NCBI RefSeq assembly: GCF_000829055.1
Contig: NZ_AP012544.1
Location: forward strand, 1,426,001-1,490,000
Source of the DNA: Lacticaseibacillus casei DSM 20011 = JCM 1134 = ATCC 393
GTDB lineage: Bacteria > Bacillota > Bacilli > Lactobacillales > Lactobacillaceae
DNA: 64,000 nucleotides
Direction of reading: 5' to 3'
Shown here: piece by piece, positions 24,893 to 32,579 of the stretch
How positions within the stretch are numbered: position 1 is the stretch's first letter
Layout of the letters: each line of letters starts with the position of its first letter
Position numbers and translations under genes: made by a program
The notes under the pieces: generated by a model
The model's input: only the letters and a program-made list of their open reading frames with translations
Databases searched by the model: none
What the model was told of the DNA's origin: nothing

Positions 24893-26029
24893 TCACTCTT
24901 CTACTACAAGCAATTTTTCACTTGAGTGGATATTTTCAAACCCTGTTAAGTTATACCCTTGACTCACCACATCTGGTTTTTTTAGTTTAATCAGGTGAAG
25001 CGGCTTGTATTGGCACAACTGATTGATATAAAGCCTTGCTTGTACAGTTGATATGTCCAAATCATTTCTTAGTCTGTCCACTACGTTGTTGAGCGTTGCA
25101 AGGGGAGCTAAACCCTTACTTTTAACTGCTTGCTGAAATCTAGCAATCGTGGCTTCATCAACGCCACTATTAACCAACGGGAAAAACTTCTTTGTATTTT
25201 CGATACCCAAAATTTTCTCAATAATGGCTTTAGAAACACGAGTGGTTAAATCAAGTCTTAAGTTATCAGTTATTAATTTTGGGTCTGATTGGTCAAAGTC
25301 ATTCAAAATGAACACATTGTGTTTTCGGACTGTTACCCCATTTTTGTTTACTGTTGCCAACTTTAAACCGGCTGTTGTTAACTCACTGTCCATTGCCAGC
25401 CTGATGAAACCAGCTATTTGTAACAGTTGTAAAGCATTGTATACTTTATTACGAGTTGCATGCTGTGGATACTTTAGCATCGAGTTAATGATGTCCCATG
25501 ATAAATAAACACCGCGGCCAGCAGTTTTTACAAGTGGTGCTCCAGCAAACTGATTAACAGTTGCATAGTTAATGGCTCTCCAACAATCAAGGAGCAACTT
25601 TTTATCATCTCTTCGTAAATCTGCTTTGCTCGTTGGAACAAATAAATCCTTTGCTTCCCTAGGGCACTTAGAACGCTTGGTTGGCAACTGCTTAATATTT
25701 GATTCTACAATTGCACAGGCTTGGCGGTAGTCCTTTCTCTGTAATATCTCTGGATAGAAAGCCTTAAGGAAAGCTGGTAGCTTTTCTGCTGACAAGCACT
25801 CTAAAAGTGCTGGGACAGCATTGGTTGTGCTATTGTGCGTAGATAGCAGCTTCCTCCCATTTACCTTGTGTTCTGAAGCACCCAAAATCTTCCCTGAACT
25901 AATTGTGTTAAGTAGTTCGTTAAGACGTGATTTCTTGGATGTTCGAGTGGTGCTGTGCTTAGTCAGCAATGCAACTGTATCAATATTATTTTGCCAATCT
26001 GCTAATAATTCTCTATTCCCATACATCAT
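24893..26029 (-). CDS. Putative replication initiator next to an iteron region
   Basis: Product of 378 residues (MMYGNRELLADWQNNIDTVA), not matched to a named family by me. The middle (KLLLDCWRAINYATVNQF, SWDIINSMLKYPQHATRN, KVYNALQLLQIAGFIRL) reads like a winged-helix DNA-binding domain, as in plasmid Rep and phage initiator proteins. A second helical block follows (ATIARFQQAVKSKG, DISTVQARLYINQLC). It is the first gene of the minus-strand early operon and is preceded by 2 kb of direct repeats and iteron-like motifs. The initiator role is inferred from that context. Start ATG at 26029 with AAGGAG upstream. Confidence 0.55.
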   Translation of the reverse strand: MMYGNRELLADWQNNIDTVALLTKHSTTRTSKKSRLNELLNTISSGKILGASEHKVNGRKLLSTHNSTTNAVPALLECLSAEKLPAFLKAFYPEILQRKDYRQACAIVESNIKQLPTKRSKCPREAKDLFVPTSKADLRRDDKKLLLDCWRAINYATVNQFAGAPLVKTAGRGVYLSWDIINSMLKYPQHATRNKVYNALQLLQIAGFIRLAMDSELTTAGLKLATVNKNGVTVRKHNVFILNDFDQSDPKLITDNLRLDLTTRVSKAIIEKILGIENTKKFFPLVNSGVDEATIARFQQAVKSKGLAPLATLNNVVDRLRNDLDISTVQARLYINQLCQYKPLHLIKLKKPDVVSQGYNLTGFENIHSSEKLLVVEE

Positions 26030-26304
26030 GTTTTTTCTCCTTGTTTTCTCTTATAATCATCATAGCACGTTTTTTAACTTTTAAGGTAGTCAAATGCTTT
26101 CAAACATGTGTCAATAATACTTATTCATTTCCTCTTACACTTATAAATATAGTGTTTTGCCTCATTTATAAGCGCTTACAAACCTTTTTAAGATTTCTTA
26201 ACATTTTCTTAACATTTGAGCCTATTAAATCAGCTTTCCTAAATTTGCCAATAAAAAAAAAGAGGCCTCACATAAGACCCGATTAACAACTCTGTTTAAA
26301 GCTA
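26030..26304. promoter_or_regulatory. AT-rich leader of the putative initiator
   Basis: Very AT-rich, with short A/T runs and tandem TTTCTTAACATT units at 26195-26215 (TTCTTAACATTTTCTTAACATT). This could be the DNA-unwinding part of an origin. No gene seen. Confidence 0.4.
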
Positions 26305-26307
26305 CCC

Positions 26308-26512
26308 GTGCTTGATAAATGTGTACATTTTGCTCACAAGCAAAATACATGCCCTAAATGGCTTAGCATCAGTAGTTGTAAGTGCAAACATGGTCTATTT
26401 GGCATGCACAATAAAGTACTTGTACTAACACATGCAAAACAGCAAGCTGTCTTTGATGTTTAGAGCGTACAAATGTTTTCACCGTGGTTAACAAGTGTCT
26501 ACACATGTTGCC
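26308..26512. repeat. Long diverged direct repeat, unit 1
   Basis: It begins TGCTTGATAAATGTGTACATTTTGC and shares, in the same order with unit 2 (26599-26816), the blocks GTAAGTGCAAACATGGTCTATTT, ATAGCAAGCT-like text, GTACAAATGTTTTCAC and AACAAGTGTCTACACATGTT. It runs for about 205 bp, and the two units start 291 bp apart. Confidence 0.7.
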
Positions 26513-26598
26513 TTGACAAATCATGTCAGGTTGGAATTTACAAAACTTTTACAAAACTTTTACACATAATTTACATAAAACGGAATCTTGAGCTAACA

Positions 26599-26816
26599 AT
26601 GCTTGATAAAAGTGTGCATTTTCAAGGTCTTGAAAAAACAGGCTAAAATCATTTTCATATCAGTACTTGTAAGCGTAAACATGGTCTATTTTATGGGATA
26701 CATATCTTTTCATACTAGTGCTTGAAAATAGCAAGCTCTTTTCAATCCCCAGTAAACAAAAAGTAAAACCTGTACAAATGTTTTCACAAGGGTTACAAGT
26801 GTCTACACATGTTTTC
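26599..26816. repeat. Long diverged direct repeat, unit 2
   Basis: Second copy of the repeat at 26308, beginning ATGCTTGATAAAAGTGTGC and ending with GGTTACAAGTGTCTACACATG. Divergence is by substitutions and small indels, so the copies are old or under selection only at the shared blocks. Neither unit encodes a protein. Confidence 0.7.
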
Positions 26817-26956
26817 CATGGTCAATCAGTGTCACTCTGGCTTCGCCTTCGTTCCACCAGAATTGAAAAGTTTAACACAAGTGAGACATGGCCGACTGAC
26901 GTTTTTTGTCAGTTGGTTATGTTGAGGTATCCAGCAACCATGCTGGTGAGGGGAGA

Positions 26957-27061
26957 AGCGGTCTTTGCTTCGGGGGCGAGTAGCCCCATACCCTTGTAAC
27001 AACTGAAAAAAGTATCAACAAGGGTTAACCAGTGTATTCATAGTAAGCAGCAAAGACCGCT
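26957..27061. repeat. GC-rich inverted repeat inside the iteron region
   Basis: AGCGGTCTTTGCT (26957-26969) and its exact complement AGCAAAGACCGCT (27049-27061) could form the base of a 105-bp cruciform or RNA stem. The GC-rich block CGGGGGCGAG at 26971 and small hairpins (CCAGCA-ACCA-TGCTGG just upstream) stand out in AT-rich DNA. Confidence 0.55.
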
Positions 27062-27194
27062 GCTGGCTTCGCCCCACCGCAAGCGGCGGTACCCTATAAC
27101 CTTCATTGCCTGAAGGTTAACGAAAGGCTTGAAGGTCTCACCTGATAAAAACCATCAGTCTTACCTTCAAAAGCAAAACCTAATAACTATTATT

Positions 27195-27570
27195 AAAAGA
27201 GTTACAAGTGTTCATCAGTGTTAACAAGGGTTGCATGTGTTACTATGGTCAATCAGGTTTAACAAGTGTGTACCCATGCTTATAGCAATTTTAAAATGGA
27301 AAAGTGTAAACAAGTGTTTACCATGGTTTACTCTATTCATCAGTGTCAGCAAGGTTTACACATGTTTGTCCTATTCATCAGTGTTAACAAGGGTTAAAGG
27401 TTCCAATCAGGATTACAAGTGTTTACACATGACTATGGGTCCTTCAAAATGGAAAAGGGTTACAAGTGTTCATCAGTGTTAAAAAAGTGTCAGCAAGGGT
27501 TTACTCCATTCCATCAGTGTTAACAAGTGTCTACCGTGTTTATAGCAATTTCAAAATGGAAATAAGGGTT
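27195..27570. repeat. Iteron-like array (consensus GGTTAACAAGTGTYTACACATG)
   Basis: At least ten degenerate copies of AACAAGTGT-TACACATG and its half-units (CATCAGTGTTAACAAGG) lie in about 375 bp. Two more are at 26486-26507 and 26791-26811, inside the long direct repeats. Clear copies are 27256-27278, 27410-27431 and 27512-27538. A secondary repeat, ATAGCAATTTYAAAATGGAA, occurs at about 27283 and 27542. Dense direct repeats beside an initiator-like gene suggest an origin of replication or initiator control region. Confidence 0.65.
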
Positions 27571-27702
27571 AAAAGATTGAGTACGCCTTGTGAATATTTG
27601 AGCATTATATCCTTTATTGTCCACTCTTTAAAACGCAAGTTATGCCAAGCCTATTCCACTTTAGACACATGATGCACAATTGTACCAATCTGTTACAGAA
27701 TT

Positions 27703-27734
27703 GCTTAGAGAGCCAATGTGAGCCTTCTAGGGGT
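27703..27734 (+). repeat. 32-bp dispersed repeat, copy 1
   Basis: GCTTAGAGAGC, then CAATGTGAGCC, then TTCTAGGGGTA. Copies 2 and 3 follow at 27899 and 28075. They are spaced 196 and 176 bp apart in otherwise unrelated sequence. Confidence 0.7.
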
Positions 27735-27898
27735 ACTGTAGAAGCTGATGGCCTCTTCCGTGCACACCAGTATGCCTCTTTGTTCCACTTGTTAAACTTC
27801 ATTAGTTACACCAGTGTGACCCTTTGTCCTACCCTGTTGGCTTCTTAATGCTCTAGTAACCCCTTTGCCTACAATGACAATAAGGGAGCACTAGGACG

Positions 27899-27930
27899 GC
27901 TTAGAGAGCTAATATGAGCCTTCTATGGGT
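27899..27930 (+). repeat. 32-bp dispersed repeat, copy 2
   Basis: GCTTAGAGAGC, TAATATGAGCC, TTCTATGGGTA. Same orientation as copy 1, with four differences. Confidence 0.7.
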
Positions 27931-28074
27931 ATCCCATGGTGTCCAATTCAAATCACAATGGTGCCCACTTTCCAATCAGGTGTCACAGGCAGACACTCTT
28001 GTGATGCTCACTATTAGGCCATATAAGGAAGTCTGGAAGAATAGGCACAATTACACATGCTGGGTACTAAAGGC

Positions 28075-28106
28075 GCTTAGAGAGCAAGTGTGAGCCTTAT
28101 AGGGGC
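28075..28106 (+). repeat. 32-bp dispersed repeat, copy 3
   Basis: GCTTAGAGAGC, AAGTGTGAGCC, TTATAGGGGCA. The 11-bp head and TGAGCCTT are invariant in all three copies. No gene is seen between 27580 and 28263. Confidence 0.7.
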
Positions 28107-28225
28107 ACGTGGTAGTTAATTAGCTTGTGCATAGGGGAATGAAGCACAGCTAGCTCACTTAATGTGCTAGCTAACACCCTCTGCACAAGCTAGGTGGCAA
28201 ATTGGTATAGCTACTTTTAAGGCAC

Positions 28226-28256
28226 AAAAATAGCCCTACCTGTGACGGTAAGGCTA
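28226..28256 (-). terminator. Terminator behind the 92-residue gene
   Basis: The minus strand forms TAGCCTTACC-loop-GGTAGGGCTA followed by TTTTTG. An almost identical hairpin lies upstream of the gene at 28629. Confidence 0.8.
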
Positions 28257-28263
28257 AAGGTTG

Positions 28264-28542
28264 TTAGCCATTGCTATCCGGAAGGTTTAACTTCTTTACA
28301 AATTCAGAGTATGAACTATCCAACACAACAAGTTCTTGTGCCACATTTACTGCATACTGATGATCGAAATCATTAAAGGTCTGCAGCATCTCAGTCAATT
28401 TTTTCTCTATATTTTCCTGCTTCTTGTAATGGTTGACTGTCTTTAACAACCCTTTTGCCATAACGGATGGCTTATTGCCCTTCATTCCCTTTTCAATCAC
28501 TAAGTTCAAAAAGTCTGAATCCATTGAATCTGAGTTTTCCAT
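28264..28542 (-). CDS. Hypothetical protein, 92 residues, isolated between two terminators
   Basis: Not recognised. Helical and Lys/Glu-rich (FLNLVIEKGMKGNKPSVMAK, VNHYKKQENIEKKLTEML), with no membrane segment. ATG at 28542 with GAAAGGAGAACAC in front, a good ribosome site. It is a monocistronic gene bounded on both sides by near-identical terminators, the last gene of the prophage before the chromosomal T-box. Size and position would suit a regulator or excisionase-like factor, but no helix-turn-helix is evident. Confidence 0.6.
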   Translation of the reverse strand: MENSDSMDSDFLNLVIEKGMKGNKPSVMAKGLLKTVNHYKKQENIEKKLTEMLQTFNDFDHQYAVNVAQELVVLDSSYSEFVKKLNLPDSNG

Positions 28543-28628
28543 TTTGTGTTCTCCTTTCTCGATTGAATCATGGCAATGCTAACTCTTAATTTAAATTTCC
28601 TCAAATTGTTTTAGGGAAATCTTGGCAC

Positions 28629-28659
28629 AAAAATAGCCCTACCTGTGCTGGTAAGACTA
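28629..28659 (-). terminator. Terminator upstream of the 92-residue gene
   Basis: The minus strand forms TAGTCTTACC-loop-GGTAGGGCTA then TTTTTG, a duplicate of the terminator at 28226 (about 36 bp shared). It would stop transcription arriving from the T-box promoter before it enters the prophage. Confidence 0.75.
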
Positions 28660-28835
28660 ACATGCCTGCTGGCGTTATTTTGTATTTCTAAATCATATGT
28701 GATCTCATGTTATCTAGGTGCCGAATAAAATCATGAAAACATCCATGAAACAAGCCACTTTTTCAGCTATTTGGGTTACTCTAAACACCCTTAAACAAGT
28801 ATATTTAGTGACGAAACCATAGTTAAACTACTAGA

Positions 28836-29000
28836 TGCGCGGTTCCACCCTACTTCAAGCAGTTACAAAACCTGCCTGCAGCTTCATCATTTGGTTCGAA
28901 AACGCCAATCACATCGACCGCCACCAGGCTTACACTATCCCTGACTCGCTGAAGTTCAGTACCGATATGACCCTTTTTCTCATCACCGATTCAATTTTCT
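28836..29000 (-). promoter_or_regulatory. T-box leader (probably glyQS), cut by the prophage
   Basis: On the minus strand: an AGCGAGTCAGGGATAGTG/AAGCCTGG stem I signature, a possible GGC glycine specifier at 28906-28904, and the invariant T-box AGGGTGGAACCGCG at 28851-28838. The competing terminator and a tRNA-synthetase gene should follow, but the sequence changes to phage DNA within a few bases. Glycine is inferred from GGC and from the known recO-glyQ-glyS gene order in lactobacilli. Confidence 0.8.
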
Positions 29001-29005
29001 TAATA

Positions 29006-29033
29006 ATTATAGCATCGCGGTAGGTGCTGTCAA
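29006..29033 (-). promoter_or_regulatory. Promoter of the T-box leader
   Basis: TTGACA (29033-29028), 16-bp spacer, TATAAT (29011-29006). Consensus SigA promoter, intact, firing towards the prophage. Confidence 0.85.
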
Positions 29034-29040
29034 GCGACTT

Positions 29041-29171
29041 TCTGAAAACAGAGCGTGAACTGGCGCGGTTAGAAGTCGGAGTGTAAGTGACCTCAGGTGT
29101 GATAGCCCGGGCTTGGCCATTGCGCCTGAGGTCCTTACACGCAGACTTTTGCGCCAGTAAACGCGTTTCAG
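29041..29171. repeat. Palindromic intergenic repeat, copy A
   Basis: The ends TCTGAAAAC...CGTGAACTGGCGC and GCGCCAGTAAACGCGTTTCAGA are inverted. Inner arms GGAGTGTAAGTGACCTCAGG and CCTGAGGTCCTTACACGCAG. One of about six copies in this window, all between core genes. Confidence 0.8.
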
Positions 29172-29206
29172 AAAATGGACATGTCAACCAACCACTTCAA
29201 TAAAAA

Positions 29207-29518
29207 CTAATTAATCCCAGATAACTGATCAATGCTTGACTTGCTGTTATGCCAAAGTTCCTCAGGTGTATAAGTATCCTTTTCAAAAAGCGTCACCTTG
29301 CCATCGGATTCAATCCGGGCATTGGCACCGAGCCATTCCCAAGTCGGTGCCACAAAAAAGTTAACCCGTTTGCCCTTACCCTTGCTTGGCGACCATGAGG
29401 ATACATAATTATCGATAAAATGTGTCCGCATGAACCGCATTTGCCCGTTATCAAACTCGATTTGCAGTATGTTTGCGCCCATCCAGACTTTGACAGCTCT
29501 GGGTAATGTCTCTGCCAT
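29207..29518 (-). CDS. Conserved hypothetical protein, 103 residues
   Basis: Not assigned to a family. It begins MAETLPRAVKVWMGANILQI and has a beta-rich pattern (QIEFDNGQMRFMRTHFIDNY, KVTLFEKDTYTPEELW). ATG at 29518 is preferred: AGGGGTGG lies six bases upstream, while the in-frame ATG at 29560 has no such site. It lies downstream of recO, separated by about 110 bp, and is the last chromosomal gene before the T-box and prophage. Confidence 0.6.
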   Translation of the reverse strand: MAETLPRAVKVWMGANILQIEFDNGQMRFMRTHFIDNYVSSWSPSKGKGKRVNFFVAPTWEWLGANARIESDGKVTLFEKDTYTPEELWHNSKSSIDQLSGIN

Positions 29519-29629
29519 GCTCGCCACCCCTTTTAAAACACCTGCTGAAATCATCTTCACCCAAGAATCATCAATTACGAAACCGCTTACTTATCTTCAA
29601 TCTACCATAAACACGTGGAAAAACAATGA

Positions 29630-30445
29630 CTATTCTCGATGCTCGTTGTCCGACTGGGAGTCGTTGGGTTGATGCGCGTCCGGCAGGCGATCCTGCCAGT
29701 GATTCATTTGGTCGATAAACCGCTTGGCCTTGGGGGTCACGCCGACCATATCGGTATAAATGACATCCAGAATGCGTTTTAGCTCAGCTTTGGTGGCAGG
29801 TTTAACGTCAATGTGTTTAACCTGACCCAGATTCAACGTACTGAAGCGGCGCAGATAAAAGATCGCGCGGGCACTGGCATGAAGCCGATGGGGATCTTTA
29901 TCCCAGTGACGCTGGCAGAGTAAACCGCCATAGCTTTCAGAAAAATCAAGTGGCAAGTCAGTGCGGCCGTCGATCACACAACCGCGCCAATTGGGCTCCA
30001 CGCCGTACGCTTTCAGCATCTGAACTTCGATCACGTTGGCAATAATTTGCGGATCAAGACCGGTATCAATCAAATGCAAAGCTTGCTTAATCTGATTAAA
30101 CCAAAACCCGACTGGCTGTCCATCCGGATAAGCCAGATCGAGCAATCCAAAAATGTACGATGCATAGGCGTTTAGCGTGATATCGGTTGAAATTTGCCGG
30201 TATTGCGTGGCATTTTTAATTGCGGACAAATACGAGAGGCCTGACTCACGAATCTCGCCGATGTAGTCGGCATGCGTAAATGGCAAAATACCAGCAGCTA
30301 AAGTAAAACCGGGCTTGCGTGCCCGGTTCAACAGAAACATTTTCTTACCGAACTGATCGGTTAAAATTTTAACCAACATGTCGGAATCGCGATAATTTTG
30401 GCGGGACATCACAAGTCCCTCAAAGGTTTGCGCTTGCTTTACCAT
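29630..30445 (-). CDS. recO: DNA repair protein RecO
   Basis: Product of 271 residues. The N-terminal OB fold (FEGLVMSRQNYRDSDMLVKI) is followed by a helical domain with LNAYASYIFGLLDLAYPDGQ and a zinc-finger-like region reduced to CVIDGR and LLCQRHW. RecO helps load RecA on SSB-coated DNA in gap repair. The start ATG overlaps the era stop (TAATG), the standard era-recO coupling. Normal length for lactobacilli. Confidence 0.95.
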   Translation of the reverse strand: MVKQAQTFEGLVMSRQNYRDSDMLVKILTDQFGKKMFLLNRARKPGFTLAAGILPFTHADYIGEIRESGLSYLSAIKNATQYRQISTDITLNAYASYIFGLLDLAYPDGQPVGFWFNQIKQALHLIDTGLDPQIIANVIEVQMLKAYGVEPNWRGCVIDGRTDLPLDFSESYGGLLCQRHWDKDPHRLHASARAIFYLRRFSTLNLGQVKHIDVKPATKAELKRILDVIYTDMVGVTPKAKRFIDQMNHWQDRLPDAHQPNDSQSDNEHRE

Positions 30446-31347
30446 TACCGCAGATCCTTTGTGTTATAGCCAAGGGATTTGAGGTAAGCGTTATTGTCGC
30501 GCCAGTTTTTCTGGACGCGAACCCACAGCTTCAAGTTCACCTTATCGCCCAGTAAATTCTCAATGTCTCGGCGTGCTCGAATACCGATTTGCTTCAGCAT
30601 TTGCCCACCGCGACCGATAATGATGCCTTTTTGACTGTCGCGTTCGACAATAATGTACGCCTCAATCTGCAGCTTGCCGCCTTCGCGATCTTTCATGCGC
30701 TCGATCTGAACAGCTGTGGCATGCGGCACCTCATCGCGGGTAAGTTCGAGGACTTTCTCCCGAATCAATTCACCCACGACGAAATATTCCGGATGGTCGG
30801 TCAGCTGATCTTCCGGATAATATTGCGGCCCGACCGGCAAGGCTGCGGTCAACGAGGTCAATAAGTCATCGACATTGTTACCCATGGTTGCGCTGATCGG
30901 GAAGACCTGGGCGAAGTCATAATCATGCTGATAGCTTTCGATAAGAGGTAAAAGATCGTCCGGTTTAACCAAATCGATTTTATTCAGAATTAAATAAACC
31001 GGCTTCTTCACCTCGGCCAGTTGCCGCATAATATAGGCATCACCGGCACCTTTTTGCTCATCCGCAGCGACCATGAACAAAATAGCATCAACCTGATTCA
31101 GGGTTGACAATGCCGCTTTATCCATGTAGTCATCAAGTTCATTTTTAGGCTTATGAATCCCGGGCGTGTCGACAAACACAATCTGGGCATCTGGCGTCGT
31201 ATAGATGCCGTTGATTTTATTTCGTGTTGTCTGGGCCTTAGGTGACATAATGGCAATCTTTTCACCCAAAATCCGATTCATGAAAGTTGATTTGCCGACA
31301 TTTGGTCGACCGATAATGGCCACAAAGCCAGAATGATGTTCGCTCAC
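30445..31347 (-). CDS. era: GTPase Era
   Basis: Product of 300 residues that binds 16S rRNA during 30S maturation. GTPase motifs: GRPNVGKS (G1), [10 protein letters not shown] (G3), NKIDLV (G4). The C-terminal KH domain has [20 protein letters not shown] start at GTG 31347 ([13 protein letters not shown]), with AAGGAG nine bases upstream and overlap with the cdd stop (GTGA). The frame is open for 47 further codons upstream, but those run antiparallel to nothing useful and cover the end of cdd. Confidence 0.96.
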   Translation of the reverse strand: MSEHHSGFVAIIGRPNVGKSTFMNRILGEKIAIMSPKAQTTRNKINGIYTTPDAQIVFVDTPGIHKPKNELDDYMDKAALSTLNQVDAILFMVAADEQKGAGDAYIMRQLAEVKKPVYLILNKIDLVKPDDLLPLIESYQHDYDFAQVFPISATMGNNVDDLLTSLTAALPVGPQYYPEDQLTDHPEYFVVGELIREKVLELTRDEVPHATAVQIERMKDREGGKLQIEAYIIVERDSQKGIIIGRGGQMLKQIGIRARRDIENLLGDKVNLKLWVRVQKNWRDNNAYLKSLGYNTKDLR

Positions 31348-31736
31348 GCGTTTAAGTCTCCTTTCGAAAATGCTCCCGGCAGTAATGCTTGCGGCGTTGT
31401 TTGCTGCGAATCGCCGCGAACGTTGGCCAGCGTGATAACTGCATCGGCTGGAAAGAACTCGCTGATGACTTGCCGGCATGCCCCACAAGGTGAAACCGGG
31501 CCTTCCGTGTCGGCGATCACCAGTAATTCATCCAGTTTGGTATAGCCAGCGCTCACAGCCGCAAAAATCGCACTCCGCTCAACGCAATTACTTAGGCCGT
31601 AACTGGCATTTTCGATGTTGGCGCCAGAAAAAATCCGGTCACCAACCCGGACAGCCGCGCCGACCGCAAAATGGGAATAATGAACATACGCATTTTCGCG
31701 TGCTGCCAAGGCAGCGGTACGTAAAACAGACAACAT
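31344..31736 (-). CDS. cdd: Cytidine deaminase
   Basis: Product of 130 residues that deaminates cytidine and deoxycytidine in pyrimidine salvage. Zinc and catalytic motifs: NCVERSAIF (Cys and Glu) and PCGACRQV (two Cys), with substrate part [15 protein letters not shown] at 31736 lies six bases after GAGGAG and overlaps the dgkA stop (TAATG); two codons of open frame precede it. It is the middle gene of the coupled dgkA-cdd-era cluster. Confidence 0.95.
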   Translation of the reverse strand: MLSVLRTAALAARENAYVHYSHFAVGAAVRVGDRIFSGANIENASYGLSNCVERSAIFAAVSAGYTKLDELLVIADTEGPVSPCGACRQVISEFFPADAVITLANVRGDSQQTTPQALLPGAFSKGDLNA

Positions 31737-32134
31737 TACCAACTCCTCAAAAGGTCTAACAACGGTGGCCCAAAAACATAAACGCCGGCGACTACGGCGA
31801 TTAAGGATACCAGCAAAACGGCGCCAGCACTCATATCCTTAATTTTTTTTGCCCGTAAATCATAGTGTTCCCCAATAATGAAGTCCACCAGATTTTCAAC
31901 AATGGTATTCAATAATTCGCCTAAGAAAACCAGCAGAATGGCTAAAATCAGGACGAACCAAGAAAATGGCGGTACTTTTAGCCAGATACCGGCAATAATC
32001 ACCAAAGCCGCGCTGGTAAATTCGCGTTTGAAATTATTTTCGTCGACAAAAAAGACGCGCAGCCCATCGAGCGCGTGGCGGGCGCTTTGGATAAAATGCT
32101 TATTTTTGCCGATCTGTTTATCGGGTAAGGCCAT
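31736..32134 (-). CDS. dgkA: Undecaprenol / diacylglycerol kinase
   Basis: Product of 132 residues, membrane kinase of the DgkA family. Three helices: about 44-60, 61-78 (WFVLILAILLVFLGELLN) and 104-124. The catalytic signature ELLNTIVENLVDFI and AKKIKDMSAGAVL is present. Gram-positive members phosphorylate undecaprenol to recycle the peptidoglycan lipid carrier. It overlaps the end of ybeY by 17 bp. Confidence 0.93.
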   Translation of the reverse strand: MALPDKQIGKNKHFIQSARHALDGLRVFFVDENNFKREFTSAALVIIAGIWLKVPPFSWFVLILAILLVFLGELLNTIVENLVDFIIGEHYDLRAKKIKDMSAGAVLLVSLIAVVAGVYVFGPPLLDLLRSW

Positions 32135-32576
32135 AAGCTGCCAGAATTTTCTTTTGAAGCGGAATCATCACGGCTTCATCTTCCGGCTTAATGTGATCAT
32201 AGCCGTTTAGATGTAAGAAGCCGTGAACCACCGTGTACCCCAGCTCGCGCTCAAAGCTGTGGCCATACTCCTTGGCGTGGCGGCGAACCGTCAGCGGATC
32301 AATAAACAGATCACCAATGTTCTTTGCCATGCCCGGAAGTAGCGGCAGATCGTCTTCGCCATCTTCAATCGCAAAACTAATGACATCCGTCGCGCGATCG
32401 GTGTCGCGATATTTCCGATTAATTTCCTGAATGTCATCATCACCGACAATCGTGATGGACATTTCGGTATCAGTTGGCAATTTTAACTGTTGTCCGCAAA
32501 AAACAACCAATTTCTGAATCAGATCATGATGTTGTGCGTCTAATAAATGATCATCATCGTATAATTCTAAGTCCAT
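32118..32576 (-). CDS. ybeY: Endoribonuclease YbeY (rRNA maturation factor)
   Basis: Product of 152 residues with the zinc motif HGFLHLNGYDH and upstream RKYRDTDRATDVISF. It acts in 16S rRNA 3' processing and ribosome quality control. It starts three bases after the phoH stop, the conserved phoH-ybeY-dgkA order. Confidence 0.95.
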   Translation of the reverse strand: MDLELYDDDHLLDAQHHDLIQKLVVFCGQQLKLPTDTEMSITIVGDDDIQEINRKYRDTDRATDVISFAIEDGEDDLPLLPGMAKNIGDLFIDPLTVRRHAKEYGHSFERELGYTVVHGFLHLNGYDHIKPEDEAVMIPLQKKILAAYGLTR

Positions 32577-32579
32577 CGC

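Noticed and set aside
27195..27570. CRISPR array
   Set aside because: Repeats are degenerate, overlapping and irregularly spaced, with no unique spacers of constant length and no cas genes.
26718..27848. Small plus-strand open frames in the iteron region
   Set aside because: They are built from the repeated motifs, have no ribosome sites, and show odd amino acid composition.
31348..31488. N-terminal extension of Era
   Set aside because: It overlaps cdd; GTG at 31347 has the ribosome site and the canonical Era start.
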